Source: Zhengitettix transpicula
Taxonomy: Eukaryota > Arthropoda > Insecta > Orthoptera > Tetrigidae
DNA: 64,000 nucleotides
Direction: 5' to 3'
Assembly (NCBI GenBank): GCA_037074705.1
Contig: CM073590.1
Coordinates: 40,385,895 to 40,449,894 of the forward strand
A program made the translations under genes and the position numbers. Under the pieces are notes generated by a model that saw only the letters and a program-made list of their open reading frames with translations, did no database searches and was not told the origin of the DNA. Positions within the stretch are counted from its first letter, which is position 1. Every line of letters starts with the position of its first letter. Of the stretch, positions 1-11,985 are shown one piece after another.

Positions 1-504
1 AATAATAGGTAATTACAACAATGATGGGGTTCTAACTCGATACACTGTCAACTATAGTAAGGGGCGATGTCGCGCTACAGATGAGATCAGATTCCAATAG
101 CATAGTTATGGCTTACCTCAAAATGTGTCCCATTAAATCTCTTTTGAAAAAATATATAGGCAATTTATTAAATTTATTGGGGAAAAAATTACTCCAATAA
201 TATTCCGAAAACATTGTGACTTTCTAGCATAAAGATCCAAAACCCAGTGTTACATAATCGGGGTTAGCATTAAGATTGTATATTTGAAATTATACACCAT
301 GCAGAGAATCCAATTTTACAATAAAATTTAAGAATGTATTCTCATATACTTTTTATTAGTTTCTTGTCCTTCGTATAAATCAATAATTAACATGACAATA
401 TTAACAATGAGTTTGTTATTGAATAATTTAGCTGCTTACTGCTTACTGTCAATTTTCTCGATGATCAGATATGGGTTATATAATAAACAACAGATAAACG
501 AATA
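1..504. other. AT-rich non-coding DNA
   Basis: No gene, RNA or transposon is recognisable. The only open frame near the end runs into the following microsatellite and is not coding. Confidence 0.6.
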
Positions 505-505
505 T

Positions 506-571
<66 letters not shown>

Positions 572-580
572 GTGTGTGTA
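505..580. repeat. (AC)n(TA)n(GT) compound microsatellite
   Basis: About 13 AC units are followed by about 19 TA units and then a short GTGTGT stretch, so the outer parts are partly complementary and can fold back. Length is likely to be polymorphic. Confidence 0.95.
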
Positions 581-1276
581 ACAGAATTAGAATAGATTTT
601 ATTTTCCGTTAGTCCTCGAATAAAGGCGTAGGATTCGTCACAAGAATATAAGTCTGCACATAGAATAAAAACACATTAAAATAATTATATTTATCTTTCA
701 TTTTTAATAACTGGAATACCTCTGTAAATTAGTCATGTTATATTGTATTATATTAGCAAAAAATTTAAAACATTATAAAGAAGAAGTAATAAATGCTTTA
801 CTTTCGTCCTAGATAAAATAAAAGCAGTTATAAAAAAGATATTTCATTGCTATTACCACTTTTCACTCTTTATTTCTAACGTATGTGAATATTGCCAGAG
901 CCTATTTTCTGCATAAAATTCACAAACCTAATTTATCTTATTCTCTTCCACCAACAACCTCCTCGACGACATTTCAATTTTTTTTAAATGTTTTCAAAGA
1001 TGGTCTTTACGATAAAATCATTTTTACAGAAAAAAATCAACATAGTTTTTGACCATTTAAAAGACATTTTTGTACCTAATAATTATATTGTAGTTTATAT
1101 TTAGATTCCTTATTTAATCCGTTTCCTTAATGAATTAATTAAACAAAGTTTCAAAAATAGATGAGATAACTATTTTTTCTATATAAACAAGAATTCCTTC
1201 ATATGAAAATTTTATTTTAATCAATTTAATTTTGAATTCTACAAATTTGCATTAACCATTTATATTATCACCAACA
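581..1276. other. AT-rich non-coding DNA
   Basis: Nothing recognisable; homopolymer-rich AT sequence up to the tail of the first retroposon copy. Confidence 0.55.
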
Positions 1277-1790
1277 AAATTTTTAGAGTAACAGGCAACA
1301 TTAGGGTAATCCACGTGGTGACAACTCCCCTTTAATAGCATAGGAAGGGATTTGATAACGGGGATAAGGCAGAAGAAAGTAGCCAAGAGTTAACTAAGGT
1401 CCCCAGGCTTTTTTTCAAGGATCCTACCCGGAATTGACCTAAAAGTGATGCAGGACAACTCCTGCATGAGGTAGGACCTGTGCTTGGTAATTGTCCCACG
1501 ACTTCCGATGGAGTGGGACGGGTTTGCTGTGGGGACGCAGCATTCCCTTCTGTAGCCTGAACCAGTTTAGGAGGCATCTAACCAATTATTCCAATGAGGA
1601 AAGAGAACAACTCTTAACATATTCCCAAGGTCTGCAATCCCTGAACATACACCTCTCGAAACAGGTCGAGGTGCCTCGGCTCGTGGGAACCTTAGTTCAA
1701 AAGCAGAGAGAGAAAATATTATCCCAAAGGTAGCCCTCTCCGTCTCTCCAGAAAGGTTCTGCTTGCGAGAATTAAGAACATCTCCTACAG
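1277..1790 (-). mobile_element. GC-rich poly(A) retroposon, copy 1
   Basis: This is a near-full-length copy of a family seen at least ten times in the window. Read on the minus strand it starts in the GCGAG hairpin region (about 1750-1790), passes through the block with GTGGGACAA-type sequence and ends with GCCTGTTAC followed by a short A-rich tail (about 1277-1285). The minus strand is open for 81 codons and shares the motif LLGxxRVGSL with other copies. The family has 3' A-tails, variable 5' truncation and, at 36.4 kb, a 12-bp target-site duplication, so it is a LINE-mobilised retroposon: either a SINE or a LINE 3' end. No convincing Pol III A/B box pair was found. Confidence 0.8.
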
Positions 1791-2549
1791 GTTGGTATTA
1801 ATGAGATATTTCCAAATGTATTTGTTTATGTATAACATTTTAAACCATTAATATATTTCAGATACGCCATTTATTTTACAACGTCCCCAAAATTCAATTG
1901 ATCAATATGTTCAATAATTATCCACCATCCTAAATTACACTTCACTTTTAAAATTAAGAAGAAAGAAACATACAATATAAATGTATTGAAATGTTTATTA
2001 ATTATAGCGTTGGGGCATTTTTAAAACATCCAACAATTTAAATTTCATCAAAAATAATAAAGACAAAATTAACATTTTAGACAAATATAACGTTATTTAC
2101 CAAATTAATTGTTTAGATATCGGTCAAACAAAACGCTCTTTAAAAACTCGAATGACTAAAAATATAAACTTTTGAAAATTTAACTTCCAAAATTATTCAA
2201 TCGTGACCAAACAGATAGATTTTTTAAAAAAACCTAATTTACGTTAGTGAAATATACAATTTTAAACGAAGAATGCACATATTATTCCACATTAATGAGG
2301 AAAATGTTATTAGAAAACAATTATTCGTCCCATAATGTTAAAAATGATATAAATAATATAAATAGTATTTATTATCCCTTGATATTGTAATCATATTATT
2401 GTATTATAATTTTTTTGGTCTTCATTGTTAATTTATATACAGCATCCACCTTAACTGCTGTTTAAAAATTGTAGTCATTTTGGCCACACCGTTTGTGCAA
2501 AAATCAACTTTAAATTTTATATTTATCAATTCTCATATAATTAATTGAA

Positions 2550-2591
<42 letters not shown>

Positions 2592-5047
2592 TTCTGTTAT
2601 ACATAATTGTATTATAAATATTCATATTTGAAAATAATTTGTTTTCTTTGATTATTAAATTATGAATTTATATTTTAATTGAAAAATTAACACCTAAAAA
2701 TTAGGTACGAAACGTAGAGGTTTTTATGTTTTAAATTGCTCTGAATAAATCCCGGACTAATTGGGTGATATTGTTTCAAAGCATTAAAATAAAACTAAAT
2801 ATCACCTGGAATATTATATAAGTTTTACACTAATAACACTAAAGTGATAATACACACATAATTCATTCAACTCTGATGCTGCACGATTCAGTTAATCTGA
2901 AATTTCTGAAACATAAAAAAGAGAAACAGAAAACAAAACGTACAAAACCAAGTTAGGCTGGCTTATTTTTAAATACATAGTAGATATTCAGTGGTTTGGT
3001 AGACAAGATACATTAATAAGTAGTGATTTGAATAGTTACGAATGCAAGCGCTGACGAGGAAACTTGTACAAGGTTTGACAAATGTGTCGCAGTTGCTGAT
3101 TTTCTTTACATGGAAGGCTGTAATGCGTTGTTATTCCTGAATAAAGAACTTTACACTCGAACAGATTTCGTGTTTGTCCGACCTCATAGAAGAATCGTTT
3201 CTGGTTTCGTATCCGTAACGTTAGCTGTTAATTGCAATCACAAATTTTAGGATTATTTATATACTAGAATTTTGAACAAAGGCGTGTTACTCATATGATG
3301 TGAACCAAATATAAAATATGAAACAGACGGAACTACATTTTCTGACAAGACCACAAATATTTAATTTATTGTCAATGTACAGTCATGGAGGAGACGCATA
3401 ATAGAATAGTTATTTGTTACAATTATATTCTCTCCTGTTTGTAAATATGAGAGGCCACTAATTTTTATTCTATAATGTCGCCATATAATATGAATTATTA
3501 TTACCATATGGTGTAGTCTACCCTGCGTTGAGTTCATTAGAAGGTGTGTGGAGAACTGATAAAACTGGCCTGCATTATTTTGTGGTAAATTAGAAAAATG
3601 TATCCACGAATACGATGACTGAAATAGAGATTAACGCATTCAAAGACGGCAGTGGAAGAAATTTCTTGGCAACATTAAGGACCCACTATAACAAGAGAAA
3701 TTGCAAGAAACATGTAGGACAAATTTTCAACATCTTGGATGTAACATGAGCCTAAAGCTTCATTTCTTATCTTCACATTTGGATTATTACCTTTTAAAAT
3801 TTAGGAGCCGTAAGTAACAAGATGAAAGATTCCATTAGAATCTGAAAGACGCAGAACTACTCTGTCAGGGTCGTTGGGATATGAATATGAGGCCGATTAC
3901 TGTTGGTCAGTTGCGCGTGAAGATCCTTACAGAAACCACTCTAGAATTTCCAGGTCGCACACGTTTCAAGGAAAAGGAGAAAGGCAACTGAAGAAATGTA
4001 ATGTACGTAAAAAAGGAGTGTAAAGTGAGTAAGTTTTGATATTAAGTTTCTTTTATCTTGCTTGTTAACATTGTTTTGATACGATTATCTATATTTTATG
4101 CACATGCATATTTAATTCCTGAATTTATCGTTTTTTCATTACTAAAATTCTTTTACACCAAATTTTCTTGTTTAAATATGAAGTAAATCAAGCACGTAAT
4201 GTCAATATTTTATAAAACATTCAATAAATTTGTTTCTATCAGTTTAAACATTGAAAAAAGCTGCATACAGTTTTATAACAAAATAACATTTATCACAATT
4301 AACCAGATGTGATAGAGAAAAACTAAATGTATTTTCAAATTCTGCGCAGTGTAGTTAATCAAACACACCTTTCCACGTTTTTACCCCAGATTTATTTTCT
4401 GTTTGCAGACCTGTATAATTTGCAGGATAAGCACAGTTTACCGACGAGGGTTCAGGATATAGGGCTGACTTCCTTATCCAATAGTTTCCGCGGAAATACA
4501 ACAGCTAAATTTGAAAATGAAAGAATATTGTTCTACATGTTGATTAACTATCTGGTTACCAGAACTTTTGGGGGAGAACAGTTATTCATATAAAATTAAA
4601 ATTAAATGAATTCTCTGAGCCCGTTTACACAAATGGGAAGAAAATAAATTAAAGGTCCCTAAAGGGAACATACACAGCTTGCGGTAACGGAGAGGATAAC
4701 GCTCGGCTTTTTACGATATTAAAAACATTTTTTCGTTTAAACTGCAATTTTTGTTGCACGTCCACATTCGCTCTGTGATTGAACGCTGCACGAAAGTAAC
4801 TTCAAATGAGTGCATATTGGTGCCAATTTTGACAAATTTTTCAGAAAGCATGTAGAAAGGAGAGTAGGGAGGGTTGGTGTGTATCTGTCGGAGTGGAGTT
4901 GCATAGATTTGAGGAGATGGAGATTTGGGAGATTGTAGATGTCAAGGGGTAAGTGTAGGTGTGGAGGAAGTAATGAATTGTAGAGCTTTCTGTTTATTAC
5001 TTCTGTTATTACTTCAACAACTGTTACTACTAAATATATATATATAT
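1791..5047. other. AT-rich DNA without recognised genes
   Basis: Mostly AT-rich sequence. The block at about 3000-4020 is less AT-rich and of higher complexity, but its frames are short and match nothing I recognise. The 88-codon open frame at 4327-4593 has no recognisable domain. Confidence 0.5.
2553..2587. repeat. (TA)n microsatellite
   Basis: About 17 uninterrupted TA units in AT-rich DNA. Confidence 0.95.
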
Positions 5048-5930
5048 TGTAGTAATTATTCGATAAATCACAGTTAAATTGCTACTTTGAAGCGTCAATT
5101 TGTAGTAATTCATTAATAATGATTTAAATTATTCTAAGTTAAAACGTGTCAAGCATTGACGTCAAAATGTAGTATTTAACGATTGAATGGTAATTAATAT
5201 AAGCAAATTAAAATTAAAATATTGGATTTTAATTAAAAGGATCAGAGTTTAAAATATAAAAAAAATTAATTTATTAACGTCAAATTATTATAATCCATGA
5301 AATTATATTACATATTGGTAATAACTTTATAATATGCCACGGTTTGATCTCAGGGCCGACTATCGGGCCTTCAATAAAGAATATTTACGACAAACAATTA
5401 AAATTTTCAAAGTTATGCTGTGCGAAAAGAAAGAGCTCGTGCACACTCGATTATTGCTTAACACTTTTTTTATATACAGGTCATGTTTTTTTTTTGCAGA
5501 ATTTACTTGTGGTTATTACTTCCACATGCAGCACTTCTTGCTTGCTGAATTTAACCACATCAATTGTTTCGCTGGTCTCTTGATCAATAAATTATTAAAC
5601 TCGTCAAAGTTTGGTTATTCACATGATAAAATAACCTGCCTCCCAAGAACTGAAGAATCGTATAATTCGTGAACGTATACTAAACTCCGAAATTATTCTG
5701 CATCAGGGAAATAAACAGTTGGCATAGTATCGTCGCAGTTGTTTGCCTAAAGACTGGAAACCGGCAACTCCGAAAACACTCTTTCTGAATTTCTGTCTCA
5801 ACTGTACTCCTCTGCCTCCCAAACACACACTTTCTGACTTTCTGAGTCTTTCTCTGCTGCCTCCCAAACACACACTGCAAGTCCTAAAATCTTGTTCATT
5901 AATTAATTACGTTTCTTTTTAATTACTACA
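5048..5930 (-). mobile_element. Solo LTR of a Ty3-type element, minus orientation
   Basis: The 883-bp segment starts TGTAGTAATT and ends AATTACTACA, a perfect 10-bp inverted terminus with TG...CA ends. It is flanked on both sides by ATAT, the kind of 4-bp duplication made by errantivirus-type integrases, inside an (AT)n tract. No internal coding region is attached, so it is a solo LTR. Orientation follows from the repeated junction units near its left end (about 5087-5107 and 5135-5178). Read on the minus strand these go ACTACA-AAT-TGACGC and match the units in the 6484-7466 LTR. A 20-bp CT-rich motif is duplicated at about 5811-5876. Open frames inside it (5334-5672 +, 5680-5880 -) have no recognised product. 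Confidence 0.75.
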
Positions 5931-6447
5931 ATATATATGTATATGTATATATATATTCACATTCATTAAAGAAAATCATTTAATAAATTATTTTAGATTA
6001 ATTTCTTAACCTGAAATACTCATACCTTGGTAATTTATTTTTCATACAAAGGATTATCATGCTTTTTGATCAATTAAAATATATTCATACTTACGAGTAA
6101 TTCCAATAATTTAATTTTTGTTCAAAATAATTTATAGGTTATTAATTTAATAAAAACCATTATGCTGGTGGGTAAGGAAACAATTAGGTAAGAGTCGAAA
6201 ACGATTGAGTTGGTAATGGGGCTACTTGAAGTTTGCGCTCCTCGCTTGGTTCCTGGGCTTTTATACAGACCTTTTCATCTCAAGGACGTGCGCTGTCTAA
6301 ATCGAAGCCCTTCACCAGGGAAATGGGATTGAAGAATATTAGCTCGATTTTTAAAAAACCAACAAGTACGAATTCTGACATCATATTTACCAGAAAAAAT
6401 TATTCTATTAGTGCATTGATCATCAAAAAGACATTGTTTTCATATCC

Positions 6448-6448
<1 letters not shown>
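5931..6448. other. AT-rich spacer between two solo LTRs
   Basis: Begins with an ATAT/GTATAT tract that served as the insertion target of the left LTR; nothing else is recognised. Confidence 0.5.
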
Positions 6449-6478
<30 letters not shown>

Positions 6479-6483
6479 ATATA
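6449..6483. repeat. (CTAT)n(AT)n microsatellite
   Basis: About six CTAT units run into alternating AT. The following LTR begins directly in the AT run. Confidence 0.9.
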
Positions 6484-7466
6484 TGTAGTGGCAATTAAAA
6501 GGAAATCATTAATTAATCAACAAAAAATTTGGACTCGCATTGTTAGTGGCAGAAAACACAAGTTGAACACAAGAATGTGGCAATAATGTCACATGTTTGG
6601 GGTATTGTAGTTTGTTGGCTAGCTAGAAGCGTTGTGTGCTTCAGTCGTCGTGGAAGTATAGCTGTAAACAGACCAAAAGTAAAATATCCAGAATGTATAT
6701 GGATACTGGTAGTAAAATAGCTAAAAGATTTAGAACAGATCATTTTCACAAGTTGCAGCCAGCGACATAAATACGTAAATATTCAACTCTAAACATTTAG
6801 AGCGCAGAGTCTAAACTATTATAGTCGTGATTTAGACCATTGTGTTGGATTTTTGGAGCCAGGTAATTGCATCCTGCAGTTAATAAACTACGGAACGAGC
6901 GTATTTACTAAACGAACAGTGAATCACTTTGTCAAACCAACAGTTTATTAGAATCAGTGATAAAAAAGGCCTGTATATAAAGTGTGTGTGTGTACGAACG
7001 AGCCAAATTGCGTAGAGTACCAGACACTGAATTCATATTTTTATTGTCATATAATAATAAATAATGTAAATTTAAGTTAATTTCTTAATAACTGTTGTAA
7101 ATTAATTTGATAATTTATGTAAATTTAATTGTTTGTACGTTAATAAATTAATTCATTTGTTTTTTAAAAATCTTAGTTAATATTATAACATCCTATCATT
7201 TTAATACTTAATTACTAAAAATTGACGCATTAACGTGGCGATTTAACTTTCATTAACTGGTGATTACTACAAATTAGCGTCATCGACGTAGTGGCACATT
7301 TTAACATTGTTTTATTTAATTGTCATTCTTTTGCGATCACCACCAATTTGGAACCTCAACGTGAGGCTGTCATTTCATCATTTTAATGGACGTCAAATCA
7401 CCACAAATTGGCGCCTTAACGTGGGGCATTGTTTTTATTTAATTTCTTAGATTTGTGATCACCACA
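6484..7466 (+). mobile_element. Solo LTR of a Ty3-type element, plus orientation
   Basis: The 983-bp segment starts TGTAGTGGCAATT, ends GATCACCACA, and lies inside alternating AT on both sides, so the exact duplicated target is ambiguous (ATAT or TATA). A TATATAAAG box lies near 6974, a plausible LTR promoter. The right third consists of four successive units that each look like an LTR end followed by AAT and a primer-binding site. Unit sequence is shared with the minus-strand LTR at 5048-5930, so the two belong to one family. No gag or pol is attached. Confidence 0.65.
7211..7427 (+). repeat. Four serial LTR-end/primer-binding-site units
   Basis: Units start near 7211, 7263, 7335 and 7395. 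Each has the pattern AYYACYACA-AAT-TGGCGcc..ACGTgggGC with substitutions, and the true LTR end follows near 7455-7466. The last unit, TGGCGCC..AACGTGGGGC, resembles the tRNA-Lys-type primer-binding site used by gypsy-like and retroviral elements. Spacing is about 52, 72 and 60 bp. Confidence 0.7.
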
Positions 7467-7476
7467 ATATATATGT

Positions 7477-7519
<43 letters not shown>
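7467..7519. repeat. (AT)n microsatellite
   Basis: Alternating AT with two GTATAC-type interruptions; this is the target of the adjacent LTR. Confidence 0.9.
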
Positions 7520-7522
<3 letters not shown>

Positions 7523-8699
7523 TTGTGAATATTACGTCAAACCTAGCATATGAAATAAGTATAATTAATTTAATCTGTAATTTCGTTTACGTACAATATG
7601 ACAATAACGATGAACTTAATATTAATTTAATTTGATGAGGGAAACCACTTCTCTTCATACGTTTTCTAAGAATGATCCTAAATTTATTTTCTGAAGATTT
7701 TTGCACAAGAACTTGTACTAGTAAATTATTTCAGTTGTTGAACATCCTATACTATTCAACCCCGTGACGTGATAATGTCTTATACCCATATTATTTCAAC
7801 TCTAAATTTAATAAAAGGTTTTGTATTGAGAATTCTTCCAGAACAATTTTAGTATGTTATTTTTTATTTTAAAATCTTTTATTTTAAAAAATAACTTTAT
7901 TTCTATTATAAAGGCTAATAGTTTCTATAAAATAGTAGATATTGAGTACCAGAAATTATTTATTAACTATGTTGAAATTCTAATTACGCTTTTTAAGTCG
8001 GTGGACTGACTCCGAGATTAATTAAGTAAGGAAAAGTTCCAGTTTTGCTAAGGTGTTTATCTGTGGAAAGTTTTATGGTTTGATGCTTATAATTTATAAA
8101 AGTAAGACTAAAGAAAATGTCTTAAATTTTGTCTTAAAATGTATTCCAATACCAATGATCAATGGATTTTCCGTTGTAGTTGCTTCAGAAAGAGTTCTTG
8201 AGTTTCAAAGGAGTATCAACAGCGATTAAACCGCAATTAAATCATGGTTGGTACCCGTCTGAAACCCGAGAACTCTTTCTTCACCTATACTAATACCGGC
8301 GAAAAATAATTTTCAGTCAGAAAAGTACTCAAAACCTACGTCTGAGTTGTTACAACGAGAAAGACACTGCATTGTCTCAAACTAAGACTGGTTTATAATT
8401 ATTCACACTTACATAATGCCCGCCACCTTCTTGATAAATAGAGAAAAGGTCTTAAAAAATTCAATCAAGTATATACTAGCCAAATGCATGATATTTGACT
8501 CACAACGGCTCTCCGTAGTCGACAACACAAACCTTCAAGAAATAAAAACTTAAAAGAAATGTTTTACGCTTTTTCAAAGACATTATATTAGATAAACAAA
8601 TGAGCAACTATTATAAATATAAATTTAACCATGTATTAGTTTGTCTGGAAAATCCAATGTATACGTAAGCACCACTTAATTAACTCTGAAGTAGATGCG
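7520..8699. other. AT-rich non-coding DNA
   Basis: No feature recognised. Confidence 0.5.
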
Positions 8700-8880
8700 A
8701 CTTAAAATAAAGATAATATAATGGGACATGATGAAGTTTCAAGTAGTCACGGTCGCGAGATGCGTCTTAAAGTGGCCTGTATTAAGAGTTCACGATGAAA
8801 AATCTCCAACGGACCGGGAATTGAACCCTAGAGCTTTACTGTGTGCGTGAGTGCTGTCCATCTGAGCTATCCAAGTCGTT
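8700..8880 (-). mobile_element. tRNA-derived SINE (head plus body)
   Basis: On the minus strand, 8878-8808 reads like a tRNA. TAGCTCAGATGG matches the Pol III A box (8858-8869) and GGTTCAATTCC matches the B box (8817-8827), about 30 bp apart as in a tRNA gene. A T-arm-like CTAGGGTTC...CCCGG follows. The anticodon arm is imperfect, and the 3' CCGG runs into a non-tRNA body (to about 8700), so this is a tRNA-derived SINE rather than a functional tRNA gene. A degenerate tRNA pseudogene is the alternative. Confidence 0.7.
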
Positions 8881-10784
8881 TCCAAATCAGATATGAGATT
8901 TCTCCATCCATTGTATAAGTCTGATCTCATGGTCACGTACAATTTACTATATCATATTCCTTACGGCCTAACTTTAGAACTAGAATGAATATCGAATTTT
9001 TGCGCCCAATGTCTATATATGTAGACCATAATATGCCTGTTTGTTATTTGAAGAAACAATGTGCTTGTAACAATGCAGTCATTAGAAATTGCCATCCATT
9101 TTATTTATAGGATGTTTTATTTATAGGATGTTCAACAATTTCAAGTAATAAATTAAACATTAATTTTAGACATAGTAAGATTTTAAAATCAAGATATCAG
9201 AATATTTAGATGGAAAGATATCCTTACTTCTGAAAAGAACCGTAAATAATTGTCTGGATCGAACACTTAAATACATAAAACTTACTCACATAAATATTAA
9301 GAAAACTTTTGGAATAATTAAATAAATTTAAAAATATTGATCTTTTAAATAAATTTATTAGTATCATATTACAATGTTTTGAAACTTTAAACGTTCCCCA
9401 AGACGCTTTAAATTTAAGGCAAACTTACGAGTCAATTTGAGCGGTAATTTTAATTAAGTTTCTGCTGTTAATGTATCGCATACTCACAAATTGTCAGAAT
9501 TTTCAAGTGATTGATCTTCTGCTTTGTGTAATTACCATGAAAAATCTATGACTATGGTAGTTAGTTGGCATCTATCCACGAATTTATTGGCAAAATCTTG
9601 GCATTTCCTCACTAATTGACCTATAATAACCACTTTATTCATTATGGAGGCATCCCATGCAAATATTCTAATATTAAGCGCGTTGTAGGTATGCAAGGAT
9701 CACGAGCAATAGGTTGCAGCTGTGGCACGCAGTCCTTTGTTACACTTCTTCGTTTTCAATTAACAAACATCAATTGGTGTTGTGAGAGGGAAGAAATAAT
9801 GTTGCGATAAATAATATTTAAATTAAATAAATATCATTTTATGAAGAAAATATATTTTTAAGTAATTTAAAGAAATTTCAAAGGTATGCCAACCCGTGAT
9901 ACATTTTTATTAAAACGTAATATTTTAAAATATACGCCTTTGAAGAAAATTCAAATGAAAAATAAAACTTTTACTTACGTGTAGAAGCTTCATATACGTT
10001 CTACAGTTTCCAGTTTAAAGGATACACAAATATTTTTACCCACAGATTTTGTAAAAATTTTAATACAAAAACAACAATGGCCATTTACACATACTTGTAG
10101 AAACCTCCGATATCTTTTTCGCGTTTTAAACTGAACTGTTTTTTATAAATATTTATGCCACAATTAAAACAAAGTAAAATTTAATTCAGGAATGTTGTAA
10201 TATAGCAATCCTGCATCATTTTTCTAAACTTATATAGTACTCAAAAATTCCTAAGGATTAATTTAATGCTTCTTTCTATTTATAAAAAATTGACGTCTTC
10301 AACTATTTCGTATTTTTTACTGTTCTAATCAATATTCATTGATTGTAAATATTCTCATCGGGAGTATTCGTCTTAGATATGCGCTTATATGAGTTTGATA
10401 AGTAGTTCAAAAGAAGGATCATCCTATGTGTGTGCTAATATAAATGAATGAATTTATGCTAGGGTTGAGAAATATGTCAAAAGTGGAAAGAAGTATGATA
10501 ATATTACTTTCAATTACTTTTAAATTGGTTAGTTGCACTTCAAATCGTTAGTTAGTTTTTACATTAATTCCCCGCGTATTAAAACCACATGATAACAAAA
10601 CAGTTTGAAGTAATTCAGTACTTCGAACTATTTACATGTCCACAATTTTAAATGTCAGTGAATAAAATATTTTATAAATTTTACAAAAAAATTTATTAAT
10701 TGGTATAGGAATGATTTTGTCCATTGCCATTTTGGCAAAAAATAAAACCTTGAACAAGCCGATTGCATATATAAATAAATAAAG
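8881..10784. other. AT-rich non-coding DNA
   Basis: A 17-bp segment (TTTTATTTATAGGATGT) is tandemly duplicated at about 9099-9134. The 64-codon frame at 9616-9810 has no recognised domain. Nothing else is seen. Confidence 0.5.
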
Positions 10785-10928
10785 TTTAGGAAGTAGCTGA
10801 CCGACTGTTTTAATGGTAACAAGGAACAACCATTACCGAATGCCCAAGGTCTGTGACACCGGAACATACACCTTTCAAAACAGGCCGAGATGCCTCCGCT
10901 TAGTTCAAAAACGGGGGAGGAAAAGTAG
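10785..10928 (-). mobile_element. GC-rich poly(A) retroposon, copy 2 (fragment)
   Basis: Matches the middle of the family: the antisense blocks containing ACCGTATGCCCAAGGTCTG, ACATACACCTCTC and GTTCAAAAACGG, with many substitutions. It lacks both the 3' half and the 5' hairpin region, so it is an old, truncated copy. Confidence 0.75.
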
Positions 10929-11639
10929 TCATTCCTTTTACAAAATATGAGTTATATATATATAAGCTTCACGTTAATTGAAAAGGTACTCTTCCCGTTG
11001 ATGTAAATTTGGTAGCGGAATTAAGACTTGTATTATGAATGTTATTTCAGTAATAGTCAACGAAGTACTGTGAAATGTTTTTATATGATCTAATATGACT
11101 TTTTTTAATATTATTACCTACCACGTTATTCTGCAAGGATAGTTAAATAGGTTGGCCAAATTATTCCTAGATTCATTATTTAGCTTCCAAAGTACTTAAA
11201 AAGTTTTATGAGTGAATACAGTTATAGTAACCCGCAAATCAATGTAGGGTTTTGTGATACCTTAATATATTGCTTCGTCAGGAATGTATCTGACTTTAAA
11301 GCGAAATGCATTTCGAAATATATTTGTGCTAATGACAGAAAATAATTATTTCTACCGTATATATATTGTTAGACTTGTTCATGAATTTTTATCAGTATAT
11401 TAATTGTACTGGAAAATACTATAATCCCTTCGTATTATTTGCTGATGAATTCTTGTAATAACAATCAAACTCCACTAAATATAAAAATAATATAAAATAT
11501 AAAAATGTTCATTGTCATATATTGAAGTATTGTTTCTTCAGGAAATACATTATAATTACCGGATCCGCAACTCTCGCAACTAAGTAAGATTGGAATGAGC
11601 ATTATTTTAATCCATTTAAGAAGATGTCTTAATTTAAAC

Positions 11640-11985
11640 GAGGCCAGTGTTGCTCAGTTCATTAGCGACGGGAGTAAAGCAACTTCCTCTCGCCACACCT
11701 TGGGAATAAAGAGCTCGCTAATGAGACTAGCGGACGTCTGGATAGGAAGATCCTCAAGTGGCCGATGTTTTTCACACACCCCCTCCCTCTGGAAACGTCC
11801 GAGATTAATTGGCCGGCGCGCGTGCTGTTAATTTGCACGAGGCTGTTTTGCCGCGCCGTGACGTCACTGGCGAACAATAGCGTATCGAGCTGGAGAGGGC
11901 GCGCTATCGCCGCCAGCCAGCGGGGTGACACTTGCAAATGCCCTTCTCTGTCTCCTCTAGTCCCTACAAAGTTCATTAATATTAA
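11640..11985. other. GC-rich, CpG-containing island, possible regulatory element
   Basis: This block is clearly richer in GC and CpG than its flanks. It contains GGCCGGCGCGCG, a CRE-like TGACGTCA (about 11859) and an AATTGGCC/TTAATT mixture typical of non-coding regulatory DNA. Overlapping open frames occur on both strands (74-104 codons), which is expected of GC-rich DNA and is not evidence of coding. No transposon match is recognised. I infer a CpG-island-like promoter or conserved enhancer, but conservation cannot be tested here. Confidence 0.35.

Noticed and set aside
392..595. 67-codon open frame
   Set aside because: Half of it is the translated microsatellite (HTHTHT then IYIYIY); not a gene.
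1491..1733. 80-codon plus-strand frame
   Set aside because: It is the antisense of retroposon copy 1; only the sense-strand frame is shared among copies.
5334..5672. 112-codon plus frame
   Set aside because: Lies inside the solo LTR, has no recognised domain and is on the antisense strand of the LTR.
5048..7466. One large foldback element bounded by the two LTRs
   Set aside because: Each LTR has its own AT flanks and its own complete TG...CA ends, so two solo LTRs explain the data better; not fully excluded.
8808..8878. Functional tRNA gene
   Set aside because: A and B boxes are present, but the anticodon arm pairs badly and the sequence continues into a non-tRNA body, so a SINE is the better reading.
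11270..11330. Another hammerhead-like motif
   Set aside because: CTGAC and CGAAAT are present but spacing and boxes do not fit the CTGANGA...GAAA rule on either strand.
11662..11976. 104-codon minus frame in the GC island
   Set aside because: Overlapping open frames on both strands are explained by GC richness; no domain, no repeated conservation visible.
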